Below, piece after piece: positions 25,065-34,117 of a stretch of DNA of 64,000 bases; the first letter of the stretch is position 1, and every line of letters begins with the position of its first letter. Below the pieces are notes generated by a model. It was not told the origin of the DNA. It did not search any database and saw only the letters and a list, made by a program, of their open reading frames with translations. A program made the translations under genes and the position numbers. The DNA comes from an uncultured Candidatus Melainabacteria bacterium (lineage in GTDB: Bacteria > Cyanobacteriota > Vampirovibrionia > Gastranaerophilales > Gastranaerophilaceae): contig CAKVIG010000001.1 of assembly GCA_934754515.1 (NCBI GenBank), positions 186,001-250,000 of the forward strand, in the 5' to 3' direction.

Positions 25065-28000
25065 ATGTACATTACACCTGTTTTTACAAGACAGTTTGCA
25101 AACAAAAATATTGGTTTTAAGGCGCAAGAAGAGTTGCCGACAGAGAAAGATTTATTAAACGAAGCACGTAAAGGCAAACTTGATGTTAATCAAGTAAGTA
25201 GAGAAGATGGCGAAACTTTGTTTCAAAAACTTGTAAAAAACAACTATGTCGCAGTAGTATCGTATATTACGGCTAAACCATCAGAACGTGACCGTATTAT
25301 TAATTTTACGAATAATGGAATTTCACCTCTCGATTATGCTCAAACAAAAGAAATGCGAGCTCTTTTGATATCAAGAGGTGCAAATAAAGAAAAAACGCAA
25401 GCTGCTGTTAAGACTTCCCAACCACAAAGGAATAATAATGCAGTAGATGCACGAGAAGCTGCCGCAAAAATCTATGCGGAAAATCCAATAAAAGTTCAGC
25501 CGAGTGCTATGCAGCCGGTGATGAAAGAAAATGTTTCTGTTAAAGAACCGGAAATTAAGAACGCTCCTCAACCAATTGTGGAAGAAGCTCCTGCAAAAGT
25601 TGATTATTTTGATTCTTTTGACGAAGTTGAAGATAATGATTATGAAGAAACTCCGACAACTCCTGCAAAAAATGAATCACATGAAAATATTGAACAGTCT
25701 AAAGTAGAAGAAAAAGGAATAAAAATTCCTCAATCATATTCAAATTACAAAGTCTTAACTCTAACTCCGGATGATCCTCAAAAGATAGACGATATAATCG
25801 GGATGAAAGATATAAAAACAGAAGTTAAAGAGAATGTTATTATTCCGCTAACTCAAAAAGGTGCGATTTTAACGCTAAAAGCAAATAATATTGATATTCC
25901 AAACGGGATTTTGGTTGAAACTCCTGAAAATATGACCCAATTTGTTAAAGCAATGTCAGCGGAAACAAAAATGCCGGCATTGCAGGCTTTCACTCCGCAA
26001 GAAGTTAAACCGATGTTGAACGATATTGAAAAGAATTACAAAGAAACCGGTACAAAAACGATAATTTTAATCAGAGGTTTTGATAAATTCTTTAATTCAA
26101 ACCAATCAACTTGTTCTAATGGCGGTTTGGACGAAAATAACTTTATGCTTACAATAGAAAATTGTGCAGATAAAGGTGCATTGATTTTTGCAACAGCTGA
26201 TGAAAAATGTAATATCAATAAGAAATTTTTAAGTGCCGGACTTTTTGATAAAGTTCTGGAGCTTCCAAAACCTTCTATTGAAGATAGAAGGATGTATTTG
26301 CAAGAATACTTAAGCGGTAAGCATTTGTTTAGCAGAGTTGCTGATATTATAGATGAAATAGCTGAAAAAACAGAAAGCTTTACTTGTTCTGATATAGAAA
26401 AAGTGTTAGAAGAAAGTGCAAGAAAATCTGTTTCTGACGAAAATTATGTTATATCACCAGAAACGGTGAGGGAAGAACTTGCAAACTTTACAAAAGAGGC
26501 AGGAATTTGTCCTATTGATGATTATAACAAGACAGCAATGTTCGATACTCCGGAATTTAAACGTGTTCCTATTAGTGAAGATGAGATTACAAGACTGGAT
26601 GATTTGGGCGGCATGCCGGATGTTAAAGAACGTTTGAAAAATTTGTATATTGAACCTTTTAAACATTTTGAAGAATTGAAATCTCAACTTGGTAGCAGCG
26701 CAATTCCGGACGGTGCAATTTTCTATGGACCTGCAGGTAACGGAAAAACTCTCACAGCAAAAGTTCTGGCTAGAGAACTCGGACTTCCTTTCTACGAAAC
26801 AAAACTTTCTGATGTAGCCAGTTCTTATATTCACGAAGTTAGTAAGAATATAAGAAAAATGGCAAAACAATTGAACGAAAAATACGCTGCAACGGGTGAA
26901 ATGTCTTTGTGGTTCTTTGATGAATTTGACTCTTTAGGTGAAGCAAGAGGTGGTAATACAGCGAGCCATAAGCAAGAAGTTACGGATACTTTGTTGCAAG
27001 AATTTAATAACCCGTCTTCAAAAGGTTTTATCCTGATTGCTGCTACAAATGACTTGGATGGAGTAGATCCGGCTCTTAAACGTCGTGGCAGGTTAGGTAA
27101 CTGGATAGCATTTTCTAACCCTGATAGGGAAGGTATTATTGATGTAGTAAGTAAAAATCTTGCTAAGACTCCGTTTACAGAACAGTTGAGCCATAATCCG
27201 GAATTCTTGGCAAAAGCCGCAAAAGAATTTGACGGAAGCTCTATGGCTTCAATCGTGTCTGTTCTTACTGATGCAAAACGTGCTGCGATATTATCCGGAG
27301 CAGATTTTAGTCATTGCGTAAAACAATGTTTTGATGACAATGCAAAACGTCAGATGGGCGAATTCTGTAACAAAGCCGGATTAAAACAACATCAGTATAG
27401 TGAATATGATTTCAAAAATCTTGATGAACTTGGCGGTATGACAGAGGTTAAGGAAGAATTACAAGACAATATTGTCGATGTTTGGAATCCGGAAATCAGA
27501 GCCGCATTGCTTGCTAATAAAAGAGCAATCCCAGGAGGTGTAATTTTGGAAGGACCTCCGGGGACTGGTAAAACTACGATAATTGAAACATTGGCTAGAC
27601 AAATGGACGTGCCTTTGTTCAAGATGAATTATGCTCAAGAAGGTAACGAATATATACATAGAGTTTCTAAAAACGTTACTGATATATTTGAAAGACTGGC
27701 TTTGCAGGCTAAAATTCTTAAAAAACCGGTGATGTTGTTCTTTGATGAAGCGGAAAAATTCTTCCCACGCTATGCTCAAGGTCATCAGGTAGAAGAAGTT
27801 AATACCTATAAAGAGTTGATGAATAAAGCATCTCGTAACAATATAATCTTGGTTGGTGCAACTAACCACATTGATATGGTGAACCAAGAAATTATTGGTA
27901 ATCCTAGAAGAATGGGTACTGTAATTCACGTTGGTAATCCGGAAGAAAAAGATAGGGCAAACTTGTTCAATAAACTTCTGTTTGGATTGCCAATCCTAGC

Positions 28001-28157
28001 TGTTCCACTTACTCCAATTGTTGTAAGTAAATTGGCAAAAGCTTCTGCCGGACTTTCAATCGGTCAAATATCCGATAGCATAGATAAGGCAATTGTTAAG
28101 GCTGTTAAAAAGAAACAAAACATAACCGAAGAACAACTTTTGGGTGTGTTTAAGTAA
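25065..28157 (+). CDS. triple AAA+ ATPase with N-terminal tag and ankyrin-like region
   Basis: 1030 aa. N-terminal tag MYITPVFTRQFANKNIGFKA (F18). Residues 30-110 resemble ankyrin repeats (DGETLFQKLVKNNYVAVV, NGISPLDYAQTKEMRALL, SRGA). A Pro/Glu-rich linker follows. AAA domain 1 (~240-480) has lost its Walker A (VETPENMTQF) but keeps a Walker B-like ILIRGFDKF. AAA domain 2 has Walker A GPAGNGKT at about 555-562 and Walker B LWFFDEFD. AAA domain 3 has GPPGTGKT at about 830-837 and Walker B MLFFDEAE. The layout recalls Cdc48/FtsH-type remodelers without a protease domain. It leads the tagged-gene cluster (42 bases to the next gene), so it may act on those proteins; that is inference. Confidence 0.85.
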   Translation: MYITPVFTRQFANKNIGFKAQEELPTEKDLLNEARKGKLDVNQVSREDGETLFQKLVKNNYVAVVSYITAKPSERDRIINFTNNGISPLDYAQTKEMRALLISRGANKEKTQAAVKTSQPQRNNNAVDAREAAAKIYAENPIKVQPSAMQPVMKENVSVKEPEIKNAPQPIVEEAPAKVDYFDSFDEVEDNDYEETPTTPAKNESHENIEQSKVEEKGIKIPQSYSNYKVLTLTPDDPQKIDDIIGMKDIKTEVKENVIIPLTQKGAILTLKANNIDIPNGILVETPENMTQFVKAMSAETKMPALQAFTPQEVKPMLNDIEKNYKETGTKTIILIRGFDKFFNSNQSTCSNGGLDENNFMLTIENCADKGALIFATADEKCNINKKFLSAGLFDKVLELPKPSIEDRRMYLQEYLSGKHLFSRVADIIDEIAEKTESFTCSDIEKVLEESARKSVSDENYVISPETVREELANFTKEAGICPIDDYNKTAMFDTPEFKRVPISEDEITRLDDLGGMPDVKERLKNLYIEPFKHFEELKSQLGSSAIPDGAIFYGPAGNGKTLTAKVLARELGLPFYETKLSDVASSYIHEVSKNIRKMAKQLNEKYAATGEMSLWFFDEFDSLGEARGGNTASHKQEVTDTLLQEFNNPSSKGFILIAATNDLDGVDPALKRRGRLGNWIAFSNPDREGIIDVVSKNLAKTPFTEQLSHNPEFLAKAAKEFDGSSMASIVSVLTDAKRAAILSGADFSHCVKQCFDDNAKRQMGEFCNKAGLKQHQYSEYDFKNLDELGGMTEVKEELQDNIVDVWNPEIRAALLANKRAIPGGVILEGPPGTGKTTIIETLARQMDVPLFKMNYAQEGNEYIHRVSKNVTDIFERLALQAKILKKPVMLFFDEAEKFFPRYAQGHQVEEVNTYKELMNKASRNNIILVGATNHIDMVNQEIIGNPRRMGTVIHVGNPEEKDRANLFNKLLFGLPILAVPLTPIVVSKLAKASAGLSIGQISDSIDKAIVKAVKKKQNITEEQLLGVFK

Positions 28158-28199
28158 AAAATGTAAGATTAAATTATTTTAAATATAAGGAATTATAAA

Positions 28200-29006
28200 A
28201 TGAGAATCCAACCAATCCAAAACAATAATACAAACTTTCAAGGTCTAGGGCATAGACTTGTTAGAATGCAGAAAATGCAAGAAGGACAGAATACTGTTCA
28301 AAAATATGCCGAAAATGTTATACGTGAAACAAAAAATGATGCAGCACAAGAAGCTAAAAAGCCTAATAAAGAATGGTTTGATAATTGGTTTGATGGTTAT
28401 ATTAATAAATCTACAGCTGTGAAAAATACAACAGCTGTGGCTGCAAAAATGTCCGGTGGTTCTAAAGATATTTTAGGTGTTTTGGCAGAAAAAGAAGTTC
28501 AGGCATCAAAAGGTGAGAAGCTTGATGCGGAATTTGTTAACAAAACGATAAACTATTTACTCAATGAGGCTAATCCGGATGAAAAAACTGCGATAGTTAA
28601 TAAAATGGCAGAACTTCCAAAAATCAATTATAACCAAGTTGATAAAAATGACATATCAATATTAGAGCACATTTTGAATGCAGAAGATTTTCAGCTTTTG
28701 GATTTGGTTAGCAAAACTAAACTTGATTATTATCCGGCACTTGATTATGCGTACGAAAGAATTAAAAACCCTGCATTTTTAGATAAAGTTGATGATGACT
28801 TGAACCTGAATTTTAAAGATATTCGAGAAGCGATAAAAAGTGAAGATATAAAAAAAGTATCGAATGTATTCAATGATTTCTGCTCACCTTTTTATAAACT
28901 TGAAGTTCAAGGAAAAGAGTTTGGTGATATGGCATTACACGATGTACAAGATATGATTTTTTATGAAGATTTAACTTTTATTTATGGTAATTTTTTGTTC
29001 CTATAA
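28200..29006 (+). CDS. NFQG-tagged cluster protein 1
   Basis: 268 aa. Tag MRIQPIQNNNTNFQG (F13). After a charged region, the C-terminal ~140 residues carry the cluster's shared module: INYNQVDKNDISILEHILNAED then LDYAYERIKNPAFLDKV and FCSPFYKLEVQGKEF. No signal peptide and no clear membrane segment, unlike its longer paralogs. RBS AAGGAA upstream. Second gene of a seven-gene rightward run with gaps of 7-42 bases, or overlaps. Family not recognised; the helical repeats recall ankyrin-type modules. Confidence 0.75.
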   Translation: MRIQPIQNNNTNFQGLGHRLVRMQKMQEGQNTVQKYAENVIRETKNDAAQEAKKPNKEWFDNWFDGYINKSTAVKNTTAVAAKMSGGSKDILGVLAEKEVQASKGEKLDAEFVNKTINYLLNEANPDEKTAIVNKMAELPKINYNQVDKNDISILEHILNAEDFQLLDLVSKTKLDYYPALDYAYERIKNPAFLDKVDDDLNLNFKDIREAIKSEDIKKVSNVFNDFCSPFYKLEVQGKEFGDMALHDVQDMIFYEDLTFIYGNFLFL

Positions 29007-29018
29007 AAAGGAAAAATG

Positions 29019-30605
29019 ATGAGAATTCAACAGATACAAAACAATAATACAAACTTTCAAGGATTGTATGGAAGCAAAACAGTAATAAATAGGCTTAATC
29101 AGCCAATGAAGACAGAGATCGACAAATTGGCTCAAGAGTGCGATGTTATTGTAAAAAAACGCATTATGAAAAAGGCGCCGGCAGTATTTACGCCAATGTC
29201 AGGTTTGATTGGTGGTATGAGTGCATATTTGTTTACGTCTGATTGGAAAGTTATTGTTCCAACTATAATTGTTTCAATGATTACAGCCGCAATTGCTGCA
29301 TTCAAAAAGTTTTCTACTAATACAATTCAGCTTGGAGAAAAAGTTGAACAAGATGATAAAACCAACAAAATGAAACTTGGTGGAGTTACAACTGAAGAAG
29401 TTCTTCTAAATAAACAGGTGAACTTAGACGAATTGGAAAAATCTTATTTGACAAATGTTTTTCAACAAGGCTCTGCAAGTCTTTTGAATAAATATATACA
29501 AAGTGGAAAAATTAATTTGTTGAAAGAAAATCTTCATACATTGGATTTAAGATTGTCTGCAACTGAGTGTAAAGAAGCAATGGACCTGTTTGCAAAAACA
29601 CAACTTGTAAAAGATGAAGACGGAAATTTGCCAATACACAAGGCTGAAAGAGCCAATGATTTTTATAATTTGAACAGTTATTTGAAAAACAATTCGGAAG
29701 AGTTGGCAGAAATATACTTAACGAAGAATAACAAAGGTGAGTTACCTATTCATAACAAAGCGGCTATGGATAGTGCTTATGCTCTTAATGATATTGCATC
29801 AAATTTAGAGAAATATCCGCGTGTGCTTGCAACTGTATTTGAAGCAAAAAATCAACAGGGTGAAAGTGCAATGGATTCTTTGCGCAAGATGCCAATTTCA
29901 GATAATACAATCGTCGTAGATAATGTTATTAGAAAAGTAGAAGATGCAAAAGATTATTGCGTGAAAGTTCGTGGAGCATTTATTCCTGTGGTTGCAAAGT
30001 CAGAACAAGAAGAAAATAAGACATTAGAAGAAAAGATAAATTCAGACTTTGATTTTTCCGGCATTATGGGACTTTTGAATAATAAAAGCCTTCAAAAATC
30101 AAAAGGTGAACAGTTAAATTATTCTAATGGTTCTAGCAAAATAATTGATTTTATTATTGACAAGGCTTCTCAAGAAGAAAAGAAAGTTATAATAAGAGAA
30201 TTGCAAAAACTTACGAATATTGATTATAACAAGGTTGATAAAAATAGAATTTCTATTGTGGAAAAGATTTTGAATGCAGAAGATTCTGATTTGTTAGAAC
30301 TTTTGCTTGACAAACATTTGGAGTATTTCCCAGAATTAGATTATGCATATAGAAGAATCGAAAACGATGAATTTAGAAAACAAGTTAAAAATTTAAACTT
30401 CGATTTTATAGGTCTGGAGCTTGGTGCAAGAGTCGGACGTATGAGCTACTTTGAAGAAACAAATGAACGTTTTACTTCTCCATTGTTCAAAAAAGAATAT
30501 AACGGAAGAAGAATATTAGATATAATAAATCATTCAGAAAATAGAACTTTTGCAGAACGTTTTAGAGAAAGATTCGGAAAGTATCTTTCTGACTATATAG
30601 TGTAG
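29019..30605 (+). CDS. NFQG-tagged cluster protein 2 with membrane hairpin and ankyrin-like repeats
   Basis: 528 aa. Tag MRIQQIQNNNTNFQG (F13). Two hydrophobic segments around residues 55-95 (FTPMSGLIGGMSAYLF, VIVPTIIVSMITAAIAAF). Ankyrin-like units follow with DGNLPIHKAE and KGELPIHNKA. The shared C-terminal module is IDYNKVDKNRISIVEKILNAED through LDYAYRRIENDEFRKQV and SPLFKKEYNG. The ATG at 29019 is chosen so that the tag aligns with the neighbours; ATG at 29016 is one codon longer. A membrane-associated ankyrin-like protein of unknown role. Confidence 0.75.
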   Translation: MRIQQIQNNNTNFQGLYGSKTVINRLNQPMKTEIDKLAQECDVIVKKRIMKKAPAVFTPMSGLIGGMSAYLFTSDWKVIVPTIIVSMITAAIAAFKKFSTNTIQLGEKVEQDDKTNKMKLGGVTTEEVLLNKQVNLDELEKSYLTNVFQQGSASLLNKYIQSGKINLLKENLHTLDLRLSATECKEAMDLFAKTQLVKDEDGNLPIHKAERANDFYNLNSYLKNNSEELAEIYLTKNNKGELPIHNKAAMDSAYALNDIASNLEKYPRVLATVFEAKNQQGESAMDSLRKMPISDNTIVVDNVIRKVEDAKDYCVKVRGAFIPVVAKSEQEENKTLEEKINSDFDFSGIMGLLNNKSLQKSKGEQLNYSNGSSKIIDFIIDKASQEEKKVIIRELQKLTNIDYNKVDKNRISIVEKILNAEDSDLLELLLDKHLEYFPELDYAYRRIENDEFRKQVKNLNFDFIGLELGARVGRMSYFEETNERFTSPLFKKEYNGRRILDIINHSENRTFAERFRERFGKYLSDYIV

Positions 30606-30640
30606 AAATCGATTATAAAAAGGGAAATGGAAAAAGGAAT

Positions 30641-31846
30641 ATGAAAATCCAACCGGTACAAAATAATAATATGAACTTTCAAGGGTTACATGTCGATAAG
30701 AAAATATATCGCCAATTAGAAATGGGGCGAAGTAAAAATATATTCTTAAAAAATCCTGAAATCAAAGAGTGCGCGGATAAATTCGAAGTCATGATTGAAA
30801 AAGGTAAGCCAATCAAAAGAAAAGCGATGGAGCCATTCTCAAAATTACTTCTTGAATTTATTGCGGGAAGTATTGGAATGTCTGGGGCTATGAGTGTTTC
30901 ATTATTAGCAGGTGGAGCTTCAATAATGACTCCGGCAACAATGTTTGCTTGGGGATTTCTTGGTGCTGCAGTTGGACTTGCCGGCATGACTGGGTATATT
31001 TTTAACCGTGAACATAGTAATGACCATGAATACAGTTTGCAGGTCGGCAAGAAAATAAAAGAATCAATGTTTGGCAAAAAAGAACTCCTATCACCACTAA
31101 CTCGCAAATATCCAATAAAAGAGTATGGTGATATAAAGCGAATATCCGGTATTTCTGAACTTGCGCAACAAGGTGATGAGCAAAACTTTATGGACATAAT
31201 TGATAATTATGATGTAGAAAATTTATTTGAACCTAAAGATATTTTAAAAATATTGAATGATAAAAACATAAAACGCAATTATTCAAACGGGGAAGTATTT
31301 AACTATAAGTTCTACTATGACAATAATAACACTTTGTTGACCAAGTTTTTAGACATTACACCAACCAAAGAAAACCAGAAAGATTATGATAAAATCATTG
31401 AAATAATGAAAAATACAGAAAATATTGACTACAGTCAAGTGGATTCAAACGGGATTTCTGTAATAGAAAAAATAATGAATTCAGAAAACTTAGAAATGTT
31501 GGATGTAGTAAATGATTTTGAATTCAATTATTCTAGAGATATGGATTTTGCATATGAAAATATTAAGAATCCAAAATTCCAACGACGAGTTAAAAATCTT
31601 AATGTGAACTTTCCAAATATAGAAGAAGCAATTAGAATAGGTTCTGAAAAAGCTATAGAAGCAGTGTTTCCGGAGTTTAGTTCTCCATTCTGTGATATCG
31701 CAAAAGTTCTGAATAATAGTTATAATAAAGTTCCATTAAGAAATTATTATAATGTTATTAGTTATATAAACGCAAATATAAGTCATTTATCAAATAAAAA
31801 AAGGAAAAGTTATGAACATTTCAAAAATCAACGTAATAAATTTTAA
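30641..31846 (+). CDS. NFQG-tagged cluster protein 3 with membrane segments
   Basis: 401 aa. Tag MKIQPVQNNNMNFQG (F13). A strongly hydrophobic Gly/Ala-rich region near 68-120 (LLEFIAGSIGMSGAMSV, FAWGFLGAAVGLAGMTG) probably makes two membrane helices. The C-terminal module is IDYSQVDSNGISVIEKIMNSEN and MDFAYENIKNPKFQRRV. The ankyrin-like middle of paralog 2 is mostly missing. AAAAAGGAATATG start. Its end overlaps the next gene by 35 bases. Function unknown. Confidence 0.75.
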   Translation: MKIQPVQNNNMNFQGLHVDKKIYRQLEMGRSKNIFLKNPEIKECADKFEVMIEKGKPIKRKAMEPFSKLLLEFIAGSIGMSGAMSVSLLAGGASIMTPATMFAWGFLGAAVGLAGMTGYIFNREHSNDHEYSLQVGKKIKESMFGKKELLSPLTRKYPIKEYGDIKRISGISELAQQGDEQNFMDIIDNYDVENLFEPKDILKILNDKNIKRNYSNGEVFNYKFYYDNNNTLLTKFLDITPTKENQKDYDKIIEIMKNTENIDYSQVDSNGISVIEKIMNSENLEMLDVVNDFEFNYSRDMDFAYENIKNPKFQRRVKNLNVNFPNIEEAIRIGSEKAIEAVFPEFSSPFCDIAKVLNNSYNKVPLRNYYNVISYINANISHLSNKKRKSYEHFKNQRNKF

Positions 31847-32498
31847 ATCAAACAAACATCGTGAAGCTGAACTACGAGAACTAAGACGACTAAGAGAACA
31901 ACGTCGACAAATGGAAGAACAAAAACTTCTTGATAGACTTAAGTATCCGGAATTGGATAACCAGATGAGTACCAAGGTTGCAGGATTCTTATCAAAATTT
32001 ACTTGTGCAATTCAGAATGCTTCTGAACATAATGTTATGGAATTCTTTGGTGACGATGCTACTGCTCAAGATTTGAGAAAAAATCTTTCTCCAACTTGCC
32101 AAGCTGATAGCAAAATGCTTAGAGAAGAAGTTCAAAAAATGGAAGAACTTAAAGATCCTGTTATGACTTTGATTTGCGCTAACAGAATGAAAAAATTCGC
32201 GCCTAAAAAAGGAATTTTGTCAGAAGAACAGCATAACAATTTTGTAGAAGGAATGAAGAAAACTGTTTCTACAATTGTAAGAAATTCTGATTTAGATAAG
32301 TTTGAACCGGATGAAAAAGCATCAATTTTAGAAATGGTTCAAAAAGTTGAGAATTCAGACTCAGTAGACTTTGGAATAGAAAGGCAGTTGAAAATTCTTG
32401 TTGATAAATTAAATTCCAAAAAATTTCAAAGAGGTTTTATTCCACCTGTTCAAGTAAGAAATCTTGTTGGAGATAAAGTTAAGAATTTATTGAAGTAG
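31812..32498 (+). CDS. NFKS-tagged cluster protein 4
   Basis: 228 aa. Short tag MNISKINVINFKS (F11), followed by an Arg/Glu-rich coiled-coil (REAELRELRRLREQRRQ). The rest is helical and soluble, with no membrane segment; it lacks the shared C-terminal module of its neighbours. AAAAGGAAAAGTT precedes the ATG, inside the end of the previous gene, so translation is coupled by the 35-base overlap. No family recognised. Confidence 0.72.
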   Translation: MNISKINVINFKSNKHREAELRELRRLREQRRQMEEQKLLDRLKYPELDNQMSTKVAGFLSKFTCAIQNASEHNVMEFFGDDATAQDLRKNLSPTCQADSKMLREEVQKMEELKDPVMTLICANRMKKFAPKKGILSEEQHNNFVEGMKKTVSTIVRNSDLDKFEPDEKASILEMVQKVENSDSVDFGIERQLKILVDKLNSKKFQRGFIPPVQVRNLVGDKVKNLLK

Positions 32499-32505
32499 GC
32501 AGAAA

Positions 32506-34095
32506 GTGAAAATTTTATCAATAAATAATAATAGTTTTAAAGCAAAAAATATAAGTAAAAATTTCGTTATTAAGCAGAATAGCAAAAAAATATCGGCTCT
32601 AGTTGGCTCTGATGACAAAAAAGCTAAAGAAATTAAAGCTATTGGTCAAAAATGTTATGCTGAAAACGGAAAAATGAATTCTGTCGTCGCTCTTCAGATG
32701 TCAGATATTGCTAGTGCGATTGCCGGTGGTATTCTTTTGTTTATGGGAAAACTTGGTATAAATAGTTCTAAGAATGATGAACAAGAGATAAATGATAACA
32801 GTAACATTGAACCGAAAAGTGATTTGCAAGAACCGGAAACTGAAAATTCAATAAAAGAAAATGATGTTCAAGAGCTTGAAAACTCAACTCAAGTTTTGGC
32901 AGAACAAATTGATATTGACCCAAAGCTAAAAGATTTGTTGGCATCAAATCTTGGAACTATTGGTTTGTATCGAGAACGCTTAGAATACTTTGGCTTTGAC
33001 TTGAGCAATCAAGAACTGGGAAAAGCTTTGAATTATTATATGGAATTGCAGTTACAAGATGATGAAAATCGGCGAATTCCTATGCATAAATTCACTTCAA
33101 AAGAAATGGATACTGTAATTAGAAATTTAAGTAATTATCCTGACTTAGTTGCAGAACTAATGACAACTAAAGATGTTAACGGAGAAATTCCTATACATAA
33201 ATTTATCAATGACGATTACTCAATAAATAATTTGAAAAATTTTGAAACAATTTTTTATGCTTTAGATTCAAACAAACAATTAAACTATCAAACATTACTA
33301 ACTGTTTTTGAAGCTAAAAATGCAAATGGAATAAGCGCTATCGATTGGTTAAAAGTACATAGAATACACTATAAAACAGAAAATAAACGAGTTCCTTTTG
33401 CGGATTCTATGTTGGGTTTATTACATCTTTGCAAAAATGATTATGAAAAGGAAACGAGAAAAGAATTCAAACCTTTTAGACCCGTATCTGATTTAAAGCG
33501 AGAAACATATATTGCAAATGAAATTAACAAATCTTCTGGAATGAATATTGATAATATTTTGGAAATTTTAAGTAATAAAGAGGTTTGCAAATCTAAAGGT
33601 GGAGATTTAAACTCACATGATAATTATATTGCAGAAGTTATTGAATTTCTTATAAATAATGCAAATAAAGAAGAACGTAATAAAATTGTTTCTAAACTAA
33701 AAGAACTGACTAGAATAGATTATGACAAGGTGGATTATAATGGCATATCATCTATAGAGTTAATCATGAATGCTGAGGATGATGAGCTTTTAGAGCTAGT
33801 TAAAAACAATACTTTTAAATACCGTCCGGAACTGGATTGTGTTTATAATAATATCCAAAATCCTAACTTTAAAGAAAAAATTAAAGATTTAAAATTTGAT
33901 TTTCTTGATTTAAGAGAAGCTGTTGAAAACTTTTCTGTTAGAAATTTAGAAAAATATATAAGTCATTCAAATTCTCCATTATACAAAAAAGAGGTGCACG
34001 GCTTGGATATGAAAGTCCCTCCGTATAAGATGATGCTACCGGATTTTATTACAAAATATAATGAGTATTATTCTAGATTGGTAAAACAAAACTGA
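32506..34095 (+). CDS. SFKA-tagged cluster protein 5 with ankyrin-like repeats
   Basis: 529 aa, GTG start. Tag MKILSINNNSFKAKN (F11). One hydrophobic segment at about 66-85 (SDIASAIAGGILLFMGKLGI), then an acidic linker. The middle has ankyrin-like units (ENRRIPMHKF, NGEIPIHKFI, NANGISAIDWL). The shared module follows: IDYDKVDYNGISSIELIMNAED, LDCVYNNIQNPNFKEKI and SPLYKKEVHG. It is closely related along its length to cluster protein 6, showing a recent duplication. Starts seven bases after the previous stop. Confidence 0.75.
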   Translation: MKILSINNNSFKAKNISKNFVIKQNSKKISALVGSDDKKAKEIKAIGQKCYAENGKMNSVVALQMSDIASAIAGGILLFMGKLGINSSKNDEQEINDNSNIEPKSDLQEPETENSIKENDVQELENSTQVLAEQIDIDPKLKDLLASNLGTIGLYRERLEYFGFDLSNQELGKALNYYMELQLQDDENRRIPMHKFTSKEMDTVIRNLSNYPDLVAELMTTKDVNGEIPIHKFINDDYSINNLKNFETIFYALDSNKQLNYQTLLTVFEAKNANGISAIDWLKVHRIHYKTENKRVPFADSMLGLLHLCKNDYEKETRKEFKPFRPVSDLKRETYIANEINKSSGMNIDNILEILSNKEVCKSKGGDLNSHDNYIAEVIEFLINNANKEERNKIVSKLKELTRIDYDKVDYNGISSIELIMNAEDDELLELVKNNTFKYRPELDCVYNNIQNPNFKEKIKDLKFDFLDLREAVENFSVRNLEKYISHSNSPLYKKEVHGLDMKVPPYKMMLPDFITKYNEYYSRLVKQN

Positions 34096-34117
34096 AAAGA
34101 AAGGTTAGTCGTAATAT

